NCBI GenBank assembly: GCA_016716385.1
Contig: JADJWL010000026.1
Location: 1 to 64,000 of the forward strand
Source: Bryobacterales bacterium
Lineage (GTDB): Bacteria > Acidobacteriota > Terriglobia > Bryobacterales > Bryobacteraceae
DNA: 64,000 nt
Direction: 5' to 3'
Shown: positions 35,232 to 44,171 of the stretch, in pieces
Position numbering within the stretch: position 1 is the stretch's first letter
How the letters are laid out: every line of letters begins with the position of its first letter
The notes under the pieces: model-generated
Seen by the model: the letters and a program-made list of their open reading frames with translations, nothing else
What the model was told of the DNA's origin: nothing
The model's database searches: none
Made by a program: the position numbers and the translations under genes

Positions 35232-38200
35232 GTGTTCTTTTTCAAATACCTCTCCTTCCCGATCATGCTTTCGTTGATCGTGGCTGCTTCGTGGGCCCAG
35301 GACTACAGAGGCCGTGTGCAGGGCATCGTCACAGATGCGTCAAATGCCACGATTCCGGGCGCACAACTTACCCTCCTCAATACCAATACCCTGCTTAGCC
35401 AGGTTCGCACCACGGATGCCTCGGGGCGCTACCTGTTCGACTTTGTCGAGCCGGGTCCGTACTCACTTACGGCCGAGAGCCCTGGTTTTGGCAAGTTCGT
35501 CAAAGAAAATATCCAGGTGCTCGTACGGTCGGACATCACGATCGACGTTCCGCTCCAGATCGGAGACGTCACCCAGACAATCCTCGTGGCCGAGTCGGCG
35601 GTACAGATTCAGTTCAACACGACAACGCTGTCGCGAACCATCGACGGCACGATGTTGAAAGAACTGCCCGTGCTGGCGCGAAATCCCTTCACGCTGGCGC
35701 TGCTCGACCCCGCCGTGGTGAACCGCTACTCCGACGTGTCGAAGCGCAACCCGTTCTACCAGCTTTCGACTACCGGTGTCGACGTCGGCGGACAGACCAG
35801 CGGCCGCAACGAAGTCCAGATCGACGGCTCTCCAATTGGTGTCGGCTCGCGCGGTTCGTACGCTCCGCCGATGGACGCGGTGCAGGAGTTCACCGTACAG
35901 CAGAACTCGGTGGATGCCGAGTCAGGCTTCTCGGCCGGCGGCGTCATGAACGTCGGCATGAAGGCCGGTACGAACGAGTATCACGGGAGTCTGTACTATT
36001 TTGGCCGGAATCCGAAGTTCAACGCGGTTTCGAATGCGTTTACACGAGCTCCCAACATGGTGCGGAATCACGTCGGCGGCGGCACCCTCGGAGGCCCGAT
36101 CGTCAAGAACAAGCTGTTCACGTTCTTCACGTACGAGCAGTGGAAAAACCGGCAGCCGTACACGAGGGTGATGACCTTGCCTACCGACCTCGAACGGGAA
36201 GGTGATTTCTCAAAGACCCTGACGAAGGATGGTGCACTCCGGCCGATCTTCGATCCCTGGACCACGCAGGTGAATACGGCGACGAACGTCGTGACGAGAA
36301 CGCCGTTCGCCGGCAACAGGGTTCCTGCGGCACGCTTCGATCCAACCTCGCGGGCCTTCCTCAACGACATCTGGCGGCCGAACAATCCCGGCGACGATCT
36401 GACAGGTGTCAACAACTTCCGCACCGGCTATCCGTGGTTCCTCGACTACTGGAATTTCTCGAACCGCACTGACTGGAACATCACGGACAACTGGAAGGTG
36501 TTTGGCCGCTACAGCGTGATCCGGACGCGCCTGGACAACCCGAACTACGGCGACAGCCCGGCCACACCCTCCGACAACGGCGGCCTGATGGACGCGTTGA
36601 ACGCGGCGTTCGACAGCGTCTACACGGTCAGCGCGAGGACGGTAGTAAACTTCCGGCTCGGCGTTGTCTATTCCGAGGACGAGTACGACTCGGAATGGGC
36701 CAAGCTCGGCGAAGACGGATTGTCGCGGTACTGGCCAAACAACCCCTGGTACAAACCCTACACAGCCGACATGCCCGCCGTGTACTACCCGAATCTGAAC
36801 GTCGGCGGAGCGGTTTTTGGCAAGGGAAGCTGGTGGAGCTACCGCCCACGTAAGTACTCCTACCAGGGAAGCGTCGGACACGACAGGGGCCGGCACTATC
36901 TCAAGTTCGGCATGGCGTACCGCCACGCTTACGAATACTCGCAGCTCCCCAACCTCGGCTCGTTCCCGTTCACAGCGAACATGACGGCCAACACGTTCAA
37001 CAACCCGAACCTGCTGCTCTATGGAAGCCCCTGGGCGACCTTCCTCCTGGGCGGCGTGGATAACAGCCTGGTCACCAACTATGTGTCGCCGCGTTACACC
37101 GAGCAGGACCAGTACGGGTTGTTCTTCCAGGACGACTTCAAAGTCAACCGCAATATCACTCTGAACCTCGGTCTGCGATGGGAGTATGAGACCGCGCCGA
37201 GCGAACGGGAAGGGCGTCTGGCGCGTTACCTGGACCTCGGCAATCCGATTCCGGAATTTCAGGCCAACCCGCCCGTGATGCCGCCGCAGGTGGCCACCAT
37301 CCCGGGTGCGCCCACGCCCACCTACAATGGCGCGTGGATTTACACCGACAGCGACAACAAGGGACTCTACCGCGCGCCCAAGGCGAACTTCCTCCCTCGC
37401 CTTGGCATTGCCATTCGCGGCAACGACAAGACGGCGATTCGCATCGGCTATGCCCGCTATGCGGTGCCAGTGATGAGTGTCTTGGGCTATTCCTGGCGCC
37501 TGCCGGCGACTGACGGGTACTCGACATCGTCGACGGGACCGGTGCAACTGCAAGGCGTCCCGCAGACGGTTCTCAGCGACCCGTTTCCGTCGTTCAACCC
37601 GTTGGTCCTGCCGGTCGGCCGCGGCTTCGGCCGGTACACGAATCTGGGCGGCGCGGCACAATGGACGCGGCAGGATATCAAGACCCCGATGAACGATCGC
37701 ATCAACTTCACGATCGACCGGGATCTGTTTGCCGGCTTCAAGTTCGACGGGACGTTCTTCATGAACTTCGGACACAACATGGTGCCGGAGGGTCAGGGCG
37801 GAAACGCCGGATTCGGGCAGGCCAGAAATATGGTCGACCCGCAGCTTGGCTATACATACAAGAACGCGCTGAACGTGGCCGTCGCGAATCCGTTCTTCGG
37901 ATTGCCGCAGAACGTCATGCCGGGCCAGTTGCGCGGCCAGCGGACTGTGCCGCTCTCCACGCTGCTGCGCCAGTATCCGCAGTACGGGGACCTGACGGAA
38001 ACGTTCATGCCTGGAGTGGACAACCGGTACAAAGCGATCCAGCTTCGCGTCCAGCGGCGGTATGCCTCCGGCTACAGCATCATTTGGGGATACAACTACA
38101 ACCGCGAGGAGACCGGCGCTTTCTTCAATGCGCCCGATCAATACGCGAACATCCTGACGATGATCCCGTCGAACCAGGCTCGGCACCGCATGACGCTTGG

Positions 38201-38681
38201 AACGACCACGGACCTCCCCTTTGGGCGGGGCCGCCGATTTGGCCAGGGAATGAATCCGGTGCTGAACGCTATCGTTGGAGGTTGGTCAACGAGCAGCATC
38301 TTCGTGTTCAATACCGGGGCGTTTCTACGCTTCGGCCAGTTGGACGTCACCGGCGAACCGGGTTCGAGTCCTCGTACATGGGACAAGTGGTTTGATACGT
38401 CGGTCTTCAAGCAGGCGACCCCATTTACCCCACGCACCAACCCGTTCCAGTACCCGCACGTTACCGGCCCCAGATACTGGAATCTCGACACGACGCTCTC
38501 AAAGAACTTCGATTTGACCGAGCGGTTCAAGCTTGAGTTCAGGTTGGAGGGATACAACCTCACCAACAGCGTGATGCCGGGAAACCCGAACCTGACGGTC
38601 ACCAGCACCCAGTTCGGCGGCATCACGAGTCAGGTGAACTACGGACGCGAAGTGCAATATACCTTGCGTCTACACTTCTGA
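35232..38681 (+). CDS. Oar-like TonB-dependent outer-membrane receptor with N-terminal carboxypeptidase-regulatory domain
   Basis: A 1149-residue protein. Residues 1-23 are a signal peptide; residues about 25-110 form a CarboxypepD-regulatory-like domain (GIVTDASNATIPGAQLTL, TTDASGRYLFDFVEPGPYSL); a plug region follows (ISRTIDG, ELPVLARNPF, NEVQIDGSP) and then a long beta barrel ending in aromatic F. This architecture is expanded in Acidobacteriota, where members are thought to import oligosaccharides or other bulky substrates. The GTG start is set by the AAGGAGG 8 bases upstream. A stem-loop at 38696-38717 follows the stop. Confidence 0.92.
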   Translation: MFFFKYLSFPIMLSLIVAASWAQDYRGRVQGIVTDASNATIPGAQLTLLNTNTLLSQVRTTDASGRYLFDFVEPGPYSLTAESPGFGKFVKENIQVLVRSDITIDVPLQIGDVTQTILVAESAVQIQFNTTTLSRTIDGTMLKELPVLARNPFTLALLDPAVVNRYSDVSKRNPFYQLSTTGVDVGGQTSGRNEVQIDGSPIGVGSRGSYAPPMDAVQEFTVQQNSVDAESGFSAGGVMNVGMKAGTNEYHGSLYYFGRNPKFNAVSNAFTRAPNMVRNHVGGGTLGGPIVKNKLFTFFTYEQWKNRQPYTRVMTLPTDLEREGDFSKTLTKDGALRPIFDPWTTQVNTATNVVTRTPFAGNRVPAARFDPTSRAFLNDIWRPNNPGDDLTGVNNFRTGYPWFLDYWNFSNRTDWNITDNWKVFGRYSVIRTRLDNPNYGDSPATPSDNGGLMDALNAAFDSVYTVSARTVVNFRLGVVYSEDEYDSEWAKLGEDGLSRYWPNNPWYKPYTADMPAVYYPNLNVGGAVFGKGSWWSYRPRKYSYQGSVGHDRGRHYLKFGMAYRHAYEYSQLPNLGSFPFTANMTANTFNNPNLLLYGSPWATFLLGGVDNSLVTNYVSPRYTEQDQYGLFFQDDFKVNRNITLNLGLRWEYETAPSEREGRLARYLDLGNPIPEFQANPPVMPPQVATIPGAPTPTYNGAWIYTDSDNKGLYRAPKANFLPRLGIAIRGNDKTAIRIGYARYAVPVMSVLGYSWRLPATDGYSTSSTGPVQLQGVPQTVLSDPFPSFNPLVLPVGRGFGRYTNLGGAAQWTRQDIKTPMNDRINFTIDRDLFAGFKFDGTFFMNFGHNMVPEGQGGNAGFGQARNMVDPQLGYTYKNALNVAVANPFFGLPQNVMPGQLRGQRTVPLSTLLRQYPQYGDLTETFMPGVDNRYKAIQLRVQRRYASGYSIIWGYNYNREETGAFFNAPDQYANILTMIPSNQARHRMTLGTTTDLPFGRGRRFGQGMNPVLNAIVGGWSTSSIFVFNTGAFLRFGQLDVTGEPGSSPRTWDKWFDTSVFKQATPFTPRTNPFQYPHVTGPRYWNLDTTLSKNFDLTERFKLEFRLEGYNLTNSVMPGNPNLTVTSTQFGGITSQVNYGREVQYTLRLHF

Positions 38682-38695
38682 CGTATCCTCAACTT

Positions 38696-38717
38696 GGGGG
38701 CCGCCTCGGCGGCCCCC
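38696..38717 (+). terminator. GC-rich stem-loop after the TonB receptor gene
   Basis: GGGGGCCGC and GCGGCCCCC form a perfect 9-bp stem around CTCG, starting 14 bases after the stop codon. There is no U-run behind it, so it is a hairpin terminator in the broad sense or an mRNA 3'-end stabiliser. Confidence 0.7.
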
Positions 38718-38841
38718 GAAAGCGCCAGGGGTTTCTACGCAGACCTCTTCGGCTGGACGCGAGGGCGCCCTATTCGCCGTGATCCGGCCGGGTGACCCTG
38801 GTTGACGGTTCGCCGCCACTACTGCGTGGTATAACGTGGCA

Positions 38842-39297
38842 ATGCGAATCGCTGCAGGGTCGGACCATGCGGGATATGTCTTGAAACAGGAGATGGTCGA
38901 GCACCTGCGGCGCACCGGGCACGAGGTTCTGGATCTGGGTACCGACGGTGCCGCTCCCGCCGACTACCCGGACTATGCCGAAGCCGTCGGTCTGGCGATC
39001 CGCGAGGGCCGTGCAGAGCGCGGGCTGCTCATCTGTGGCAGCGGCGTCGGCGTCTCGGTCGCGGCGAACAAGATTCCAGGCATCCGCGCAGGCCTGTGCC
39101 ACGACTCGTACTCGGCGCGCCAGGGCGTCGAACACGACGATATGAACGTGCTTGTCCTGGGCGCGCGCATCGTTGGCTCCGAACTGGCGCGCGACGTGAT
39201 CGACCGCTTCGTCGCGGCGCGCTACTCGGCCGAGGATCGGCATGCGCGCCGGCTGGCCAAGGTCAACGCAATCGAGGCACGCTATAGCCGCACCTAA
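38842..39297 (+). CDS. rpiB: Ribose 5-phosphate isomerase B
   Basis: A 151-residue RpiB/LacAB-type isomerase that interconverts ribose 5-phosphate and ribulose 5-phosphate. Family residues are all present: SDHAG near residue 8, DYPDYA, the catalytic Cys and anion hole in LLICGSGVGVSVAANK, and CHDSYSARQGVEHDDMNVL. I use the ATG at 38842; a GTG two codons earlier is possible. It is a single-gene unit whose end meets the TPR gene tail to tail (4-bp overlap at 39294). Confidence 0.95.
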   Translation: MRIAAGSDHAGYVLKQEMVEHLRRTGHEVLDLGTDGAAPADYPDYAEAVGLAIREGRAERGLLICGSGVGVSVAANKIPGIRAGLCHDSYSARQGVEHDDMNVLVLGARIVGSELARDVIDRFVAARYSAEDRHARRLAKVNAIEARYSRT

Positions 39298-39605
39298 GAG
39301 ATCAGGCTGAGAGCGGCTTCCAACTCCGAGAGAGCATGCGCGTCACCCGATTGCGACGTGACCGCGATTCCGCGCTGGTAGAGATCTCGAGCGGCATCGA
39401 TGCGGCCGAGCCGTTCCAAAGTCTGGCCGCCATGGTAGTAGGCCGCGGCGTATCCGGGATTGGCCGCGAGGAGAGCGTCGTACTCGCGGACGGCGTCCTC
39501 GAACTGGCCCGCATTGGCGTACTCCTGGGCCAAGCCGTAGCGGGCAAAGGTGCTGTTTGGGTCCTGGCGCAACAATTCCTGAAGCTTTTCCACACGGCTG
39601 GACAT
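39294..39605 (-). CDS. Small TPR-repeat protein
   Basis: A 103-residue protein made of about two and a half tetratricopeptide repeats (PNSTFARYGLAQEYANAGQF, PGYAAAYYHGGQTLERLGRI). TPRs mediate protein-protein contacts; no partner is evident. The ATG at 39605 begins MSSRVEKLQELLRQDP, which fits a first TPR helix; the longer frame from 39692 would run into the divergent gene's start and reads as shadow. Confidence 0.8.
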   Translation of the reverse strand: MSSRVEKLQELLRQDPNSTFARYGLAQEYANAGQFEDAVREYDALLAANPGYAAAYYHGGQTLERLGRIDAARDLYQRGIAVTSQSGDAHALSELEAALSLIS

Positions 39606-39645
39606 GGATACCGCCAGTATAGCGGCAATGCTAGGATAGCGGGGA

Positions 39646-40047
39646 ATGGCCTGCCCGCACTTCCGGCCCCAGACCCGCCTGCCGCATCCCACCGGGACCG
39701 CTCCCGCGCCCCTGGGGGACCTCTACGCCGGCGGCTGCCTGGCGTCGGGCCGGACTCCGGACGAAGCAACGACGCGGGAATTGTGCAACTACGGCTACGC
39801 TCGCGGGCGATGCCCGTCCTTCCAGGCGGATTCACCGGCCGACGCCATCCGCTTCAGCGTCAGGGATCACCACGGTGGCGTCATCCTCGGAGCCTGGGCG
39901 GTGGAGGCCGCGCACCGTCCTCACGCCTGGGGCGCCTTCCGCTACGACGAAGGGAGCGCCGGGCTCGACGGCGCGCCGGAAGAGATCGCGTCCCACCTGC
40001 GCGTCTATCTTGGGAGCTACTTGCGGCGTTTATGGAAAAACGACTAG
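39646..40047 (+). CDS. Small Cys-containing protein of unknown function
   Basis: A 133-residue soluble protein. Four Cys stand out in the first 60 residues (ACPHF, GGCLAS, ELCNYGYARGRCPSF), which could bind a metal or an Fe-S cluster. The C-terminal half (FSVRDHHGGVILGAWAVE) has no motif I know. It diverges from the TPR gene by 40 bp and overlaps the thioesterase start by 16 bp, which points to translational coupling with that gene. Confidence 0.7.
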   Translation: MACPHFRPQTRLPHPTGTAPAPLGDLYAGGCLASGRTPDEATTRELCNYGYARGRCPSFQADSPADAIRFSVRDHHGGVILGAWAVEAAHRPHAWGAFRYDEGSAGLDGAPEEIASHLRVYLGSYLRRLWKND

Positions 40048-40517
40048 AGCAACGGTACGTGCGGGAATCGGTTTCGGAGTATTCCGAGCTGGCTTTGCCG
40101 AACGATGCGAATATCCTGGGGCACGTCATGGGCGGCAAGGTGATGCATCTGGTCGACCTGGCGGGGGCGCTGGCGGCGCTGCGTCACGCCCGCAGCGCGG
40201 TAGTGACTGCGTCCATTGACTACATGACCTTTCTCCACCCGGTCCAGATCGGACAGTTGATCACTCTGCGATCCTCGGTGAACCGGGTCTTTCGCACCTC
40301 GATGGAAGTGGGCGTCAAGGTATGGGTGGAGGATTTGAAGACCGGGGCCGTCCGCCACACTTCGTCCGCCTATTTGACGTTCGTCGCACTGGACGGCCAG
40401 GGGAAGCGCACCCCCGCGCCGCAAGCGATACCGGAAACGGAAGAAGAAAGACGCCGTTACGAGGAAGCCGCAGTCCGCCGCGAGCACCGGCTCGGAATGC
40501 GCAAGCAGTCCCTATGA
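40032..40517 (+). CDS. Acyl-CoA thioesterase (hotdog fold)
   Basis: A 161-residue hotdog-fold thioesterase of the BACH/YciA type. The signature NDANILGHVMGGKVMHLVDLAG contains the Asn/Asp pair and the GHVMGG turn of the active site; VVTASIDYMTFLHPVQIGQL is the second family block. It hydrolyses acyl-CoA to free acid and CoA in the cytoplasm; chain length is not predictable. Its start lies inside the previous gene. Its end overlaps the hfq gene tail to tail by 6 bp. Confidence 0.93.
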   Translation: MEKRLEQRYVRESVSEYSELALPNDANILGHVMGGKVMHLVDLAGALAALRHARSAVVTASIDYMTFLHPVQIGQLITLRSSVNRVFRTSMEVGVKVWVEDLKTGAVRHTSSAYLTFVALDGQGKRTPAPQAIPETEEERRRYEEAAVRREHRLGMRKQSL

Positions 40518-40820
40518 ACTCTCTTCGTCCTTGTACATGTACTTGATATTTGGTTTATAGACCAGCAGGTTCGGCTCGCCGTTCCGATTGATCTTCAGGC
40601 ATGACTTGTCGTACCACTCAATCACGCCGCGCAGCGTCTCGCCGTCCTTCAAGACGAACACCATCGGCGTCTTGGACTGCATTTGCTTGACGTAGTAGAA
40701 GTTCTCGGCGTTGGTTTGATCGGGTGGCGTGGGTTTTTTCTGGCCGCGGCGCGGCGCGGCCATCTGATCCTTGATTTCGTTGAGCGACGGACGGATTAGC
40801 TTGCGGTTGGCGGACTCCAC
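40512..40820 (-). CDS. hfq: Hfq-like RNA chaperone (Sm domain)
   Basis: A 102-residue protein. Residues about 38-98 form an Sm fold: FYYVKQMQSKTPMVFVLKDG, then LRGVIEWYDKSCLKI (Sm1) and LLVYKPNIKYMY (Sm2), where YKPNI takes the place of the YKHAI block of proteobacterial Hfq. The N-terminal 35 residues are a basic, Pro-rich extension. Hfq hexamers pair small RNAs with mRNAs. The changed Sm2 motif is usual for divergent acidobacterial forms. It diverges from the membrane-protein gene at 40993 with 172 bp between them, enough for both promoters. Confidence 0.85.
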   Translation of the reverse strand: MESANRKLIRPSLNEIKDQMAAPRRGQKKPTPPDQTNAENFYYVKQMQSKTPMVFVLKDGETLRGVIEWYDKSCLKINRNGEPNLLVYKPNIKYMYKDEESS

Positions 40821-40992
40821 AGATCACCCTATTCTTCGGACTGGTTACAGGATGCCGTCGCTGGCGGACGGCCGGAAGACGTGTCCGACTTGTATCCACT
40901 GATAACATACGGCGGCCCGGCGATCAACCGGGGCACGGCGCGAAAACGCTGTTAGAATAGGGAGTTTATCGAAACGAGGGGAGGTCCGGCCA

Positions 40993-41385
40993 TTGCGCCT
41001 CATGCGGGGATTGCTGCGAGCCTTTGGATATGTCTACCACCTGATTCTGGCGCTGTTCGCGCTGGGGGTGGCCGTGGTGGCGCTCGGCAGCCGGAGCGTC
41101 ACGCTGCAACTGGAGATGCTGCCCTGGGGCATCGGCAGCTCTCCCTTCTGGCTGATGCTGGCGGCCCTCATCGGGCTGGTGTCGGTTGCGGCGGCTGTCA
41201 CGGGCAAGACGCGGATCCTGTATGCGGTGTACACGCTTGCCGTGCTCGTCATCCTGGTGCGCGGGCTGTTCCTGGGGCCCTACACGTTCGGCGCCGTCAT
41301 GGAGTGGACGACAGCCCTGTGGCTGCTCCTTGGCGCGCTACTGGCCGCCATCGGCGCGTTCTCGTCTCGCGGCGAACGTCAGTAG
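40993..41385 (+). CDS. Small four-helix membrane protein, function unknown
   Basis: A 130-residue protein with four hydrophobic segments (residues about 13-30, 49-70, 76-94 and 102-122) and short polar ends. The TTG at 40993 is the better start: GGAGG lies 8 bases before it, whereas the ATG at 41002 is 17 bases away. A TAGAAT -10 candidate is at 40953-40958. Its end overlaps the Fe-alcohol dehydrogenase gene tail to tail by 7 bp. Confidence 0.75.
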   Translation: MRLMRGLLRAFGYVYHLILALFALGVAVVALGSRSVTLQLEMLPWGIGSSPFWLMLAALIGLVSVAAAVTGKTRILYAVYTLAVLVILVRGLFLGPYTFGAVMEWTTALWLLLGALLAAIGAFSSRGERQ

Positions 41386-42656
41386 GCGACCAGCGCCTGC
41401 TCGAACATCGCCGCCAGGTCGTCGCTGCCCGCCGGCCGGGGCGACAGCTTGGTGACGCGGTGCTGGGGTAGCGTTCCTTCCACCAGAGCAGGAATGTCCG
41501 AGGTGTCGTAACCGACCGCGCGCAGCCCGTTCGGGACCCCTAGCTTCTCCATGTATCCAGTGATGGTGTCGGCCAGCAGGCGGCCGGCATCGTCGGCGCG
41601 TACTCCCTCCACGTTGCAGCCAAGAGCTTCGGCGGCGGCCAGGTGCCGGTCCGGGCAGGCGGACGCGGTGAAGCGGAACACCGCCGGCGCGTTCAGGATC
41701 ACGGAGATTCCATGAGGCACCATCGGGTGGTCCACTGGATAGCCGGGCGGCATGTACGAACGGACGCGGCCGGAGACGGGGTACGACATGCCGTGTGGCA
41801 GGTGGCAGCCGGCGTTGCCGAACCCGACCCCGGCATAGGAGGCCGCGAGCAGCATTTGGCCGCGGGCTTCGTCGTCGGAGATGTCCTCCACCGCGCGGAC
41901 CAGGTATTTTGACACCAGCCGCAGGGCGTGAAGCGACCAGACATCGCTGATCGGGTTCGACCCCTGGTAGGCCGGGCGGAGCGTGGGCCGCGCCGGGCGC
42001 TCGCGCTGCTGATACGGAATCGCCGTGAAGGATTCGATGGCATGACACAGCACGTCGAGTCCGGTGGCCGCAGCGACTTCGGGCGGCTGCGTCAGCGTGT
42101 TGTCCGGATCGAGCAACCCCAGCGTCGGTTTGAGGCGGCGATGCCCGATGCCGGTCTTGGCATGCATGCGTACGAGATCGAAGATGGCGACCCCCGTCGT
42201 TTCGCTGCCGGTGCCCGCTGTCGTCGGCACGGCGATCAGCGGCTTTACAGGTCCCGGAGGCGGCAGGCCTTTGCCGATGGGCGCGTTGACGTAGTCGAGG
42301 AAGTCGGCCGGCGGATGCGTGGAATAGAGATTCGCGGCCTTGGCCGTGTCGATCACGGATCCGCCGCCCACCGCGGCGAACGCGTCGAAGCCGCCTTCCA
42401 CGGCGTACCGGATGGCCTCCTGAAACGACTCGTCGGTCGGTTCGACGCGCACGCGGTCGTACAGCGCGAAGGGAATCCCGTTGCGCTCGAGCGATTCGAG
42501 CACGGTGGCCACCGGTGGCAACGCGCGCAGCACCGGATCGGTGAGCACCATGACGCGGGCGACGCCGAGATCGGCGAAATCCATCCCGATTTCCGCGGTA
42601 ACTCCCGCGCCGAAACGGATATTGGAAGCAGCAAGTTCGAAAGCGATTTCGTGCAT
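41379..42656 (-). CDS. Iron-containing alcohol dehydrogenase
   Basis: A 425-residue group-III (Fe-dependent) alcohol dehydrogenase. Seen: the NAD-binding GGGSVIDTAKA, the family signature in VPTTAGTGSETT, metal ligands in LDVLCHAIESF and in GNAGCHLPHGMSYP. The long form and GNAGCHLPHGMSYP resemble hydroxyacid-oxoacid transhydrogenases (ADHFE1-like), which oxidise 4-hydroxybutyrate. It starts 20 bp behind the methylmalonate-semialdehyde dehydrogenase gene, so the pair likely serves one catabolic route for short hydroxyacids or their semialdehydes. Confidence 0.9.
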   Translation of the reverse strand: MHEIAFELAASNIRFGAGVTAEIGMDFADLGVARVMVLTDPVLRALPPVATVLESLERNGIPFALYDRVRVEPTDESFQEAIRYAVEGGFDAFAAVGGGSVIDTAKAANLYSTHPPADFLDYVNAPIGKGLPPPGPVKPLIAVPTTAGTGSETTGVAIFDLVRMHAKTGIGHRRLKPTLGLLDPDNTLTQPPEVAAATGLDVLCHAIESFTAIPYQQRERPARPTLRPAYQGSNPISDVWSLHALRLVSKYLVRAVEDISDDEARGQMLLAASYAGVGFGNAGCHLPHGMSYPVSGRVRSYMPPGYPVDHPMVPHGISVILNAPAVFRFTASACPDRHLAAAEALGCNVEGVRADDAGRLLADTITGYMEKLGVPNGLRAVGYDTSDIPALVEGTLPQHRVTKLSPRPAGSDDLAAMFEQALVAY

Positions 42657-42676
42657 GAAGGGTTTCCTGGGGGACT

Positions 42677-44149
42677 TCAGAAGCGGCGCGACCATTCGCG
42701 CGGCCAGCGCTCGACGACGACCTTGGCCCGTGTGAAGAACGCGACCGCGTCGCGGCCCTGGCCGTGCAGGTCGCCGAAGAAGCTCTCCTTGTGTCCGCTG
42801 AACGGGAACCAGGCCAGTGGCGCCGCGACGCCGACATTGATGCCGATGTTGCCCGCGTCGGCTGCAGAGCGGAACTGCCGGGCGGCTGCGCCGGATGAAG
42901 TGAAAAGACAGGCCATGTTGCCGTAGCGGCCGCTGTTGACGAGCGCGATCGCCTGCTCGACGGAATCGGCGTGGAGCAGGCCGAGGACCGGCCCGAAGAT
43001 TTCGGTGGCGGCGAGCGCGCCGTCGGGGCGGACGCCGTCGAGCACCGTGGGCCGGACGAAATGGCCGCTTTCGAAGCCGTTGATGCGGGGCTTGCGGCCG
43101 TCCACGACCAGCGACGCACCTTCCTGGGCGCCGCGCGCGATCCAATGCTCAATGCGCTCGCGGCTGTCGGCGGAGATCACAGGACCCATCTCTACGCCAT
43201 CGTCCAATCCGTACCCGACCCGCCGCGAGGAAGCGGCTGCGGCGATCGCGTCGGTGAAGGCCCGCTGCGCGTCACCCACCGTGATCGCCAGTGAGGCTGC
43301 CAGACAGCGCTGTCCGGCGCAGCCGAACGCCGAGTCGGCGGCGATCTGGCTGGTCATCTCCATGTCGGCGTCAGGCAGCACGACAATCGGATTCTTGGCG
43401 CCTCCCTGGCACTGGACGCGCTTACCGTGCGAGGCGGCGTGCGCGTAGATGGAGCGCGCGACCGCCGTCGTGCCAACAAAACTGATTGCCTGGACGTGCG
43501 GATGCTCGATCAGCGTCTGCGCGGCTTCCTTGCTGCCATTGACCAGGTTCACCACGCCCGGCGGAAAGCCGCACGTGTCGATCAACTCAAAGATCCGCTG
43601 CATGGTCAGCGGCACGCGTTCGGAGGGCTTCAGCACGCATGTGTTTCCGCAGGCGATCGAATACGGCAGGAACCAGAACGGAATCATCGCCGGGAAATTG
43701 AATGGCGCGATGATCGCTGTCACGCCGAGAGGCTGGCGGATGACGAACTCGTCGATCCCGGAAGCGATGTTCTCCGAAAACTCTCCCTGCATCAGCATCG
43801 GGACGCCGCAGGCGGTCTCGACGTTCTCGATGGCCCGCCGCAATTCCCCGCGGGACTCGTTGAGCGTCTTGCCGCACTCGATTGTGATGGTCGAGGCGAT
43901 CTCCTCGATGTGGCGTTCGAGCAGCGCCTTGAGGCGAAACAGGGGCTGGATCCGGTCGCCTGGCGGCACGTTGCGCCACGCGAGAAACGCGTCGTGCGCG
44001 ATCTCCACCGCCTTGGCCGTCTCTTCACGGGAAGATAGCGGCACGTGCTCGAGCTCTTCCAGGGTAGCCGGGTTCACAACCGGCAGCGACTCGGCCGCAT
44101 GAGACGCCGCCCATTCCCCGTGAACGTAATTGCGCAGCATTAGAGTCAT
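42677..44149 (-). CDS. mmsA: CoA-acylating methylmalonate-semialdehyde dehydrogenase
   Basis: A 490-residue aldehyde dehydrogenase. It shows APFNFPAMIPFWFLPYSIACGN (MmsA-typical), SFVGTTAVARSIYA (NAD fold), GGAKNPIVVLPDAD and the catalytic Cys in FGCAGQRCLAAS. MmsA converts methylmalonate or malonate semialdehyde with CoA and NAD into propionyl- or acetyl-CoA plus CO2 in valine and inositol breakdown. The ATG at 44149 gives the usual family length; the frame runs on to 44410 only as shadow of the sulfatase gene. It diverges from that gene with just 22 bp between starts. Confidence 0.92.
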   Translation of the reverse strand: MTLMLRNYVHGEWAASHAAESLPVVNPATLEELEHVPLSSREETAKAVEIAHDAFLAWRNVPPGDRIQPLFRLKALLERHIEEIASTITIECGKTLNESRGELRRAIENVETACGVPMLMQGEFSENIASGIDEFVIRQPLGVTAIIAPFNFPAMIPFWFLPYSIACGNTCVLKPSERVPLTMQRIFELIDTCGFPPGVVNLVNGSKEAAQTLIEHPHVQAISFVGTTAVARSIYAHAASHGKRVQCQGGAKNPIVVLPDADMEMTSQIAADSAFGCAGQRCLAASLAITVGDAQRAFTDAIAAAASSRRVGYGLDDGVEMGPVISADSRERIEHWIARGAQEGASLVVDGRKPRINGFESGHFVRPTVLDGVRPDGALAATEIFGPVLGLLHADSVEQAIALVNSGRYGNMACLFTSSGAAARQFRSAADAGNIGINVGVAAPLAWFPFSGHKESFFGDLHGQGRDAVAFFTRAKVVVERWPREWSRRF

Positions 44150-44171
44150 TATGGCTCGACGGGAAGGTATC

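Noticed and set aside
36210..38186. A 658-codon open frame on the minus strand, opposite the TonB receptor gene
   Set aside because: It is antisense to a clear Oar-like receptor and has low-complexity Arg/Val-rich sequence; it follows from the high GC content.
42657..43152. Upstream extension of the Fe-alcohol dehydrogenase frame (to 43145) and its overlapping partner frame
   Set aside because: The extension is a shadow of the mmsA gene in another frame; the family start MHEIAFELAAS begins at 42656.
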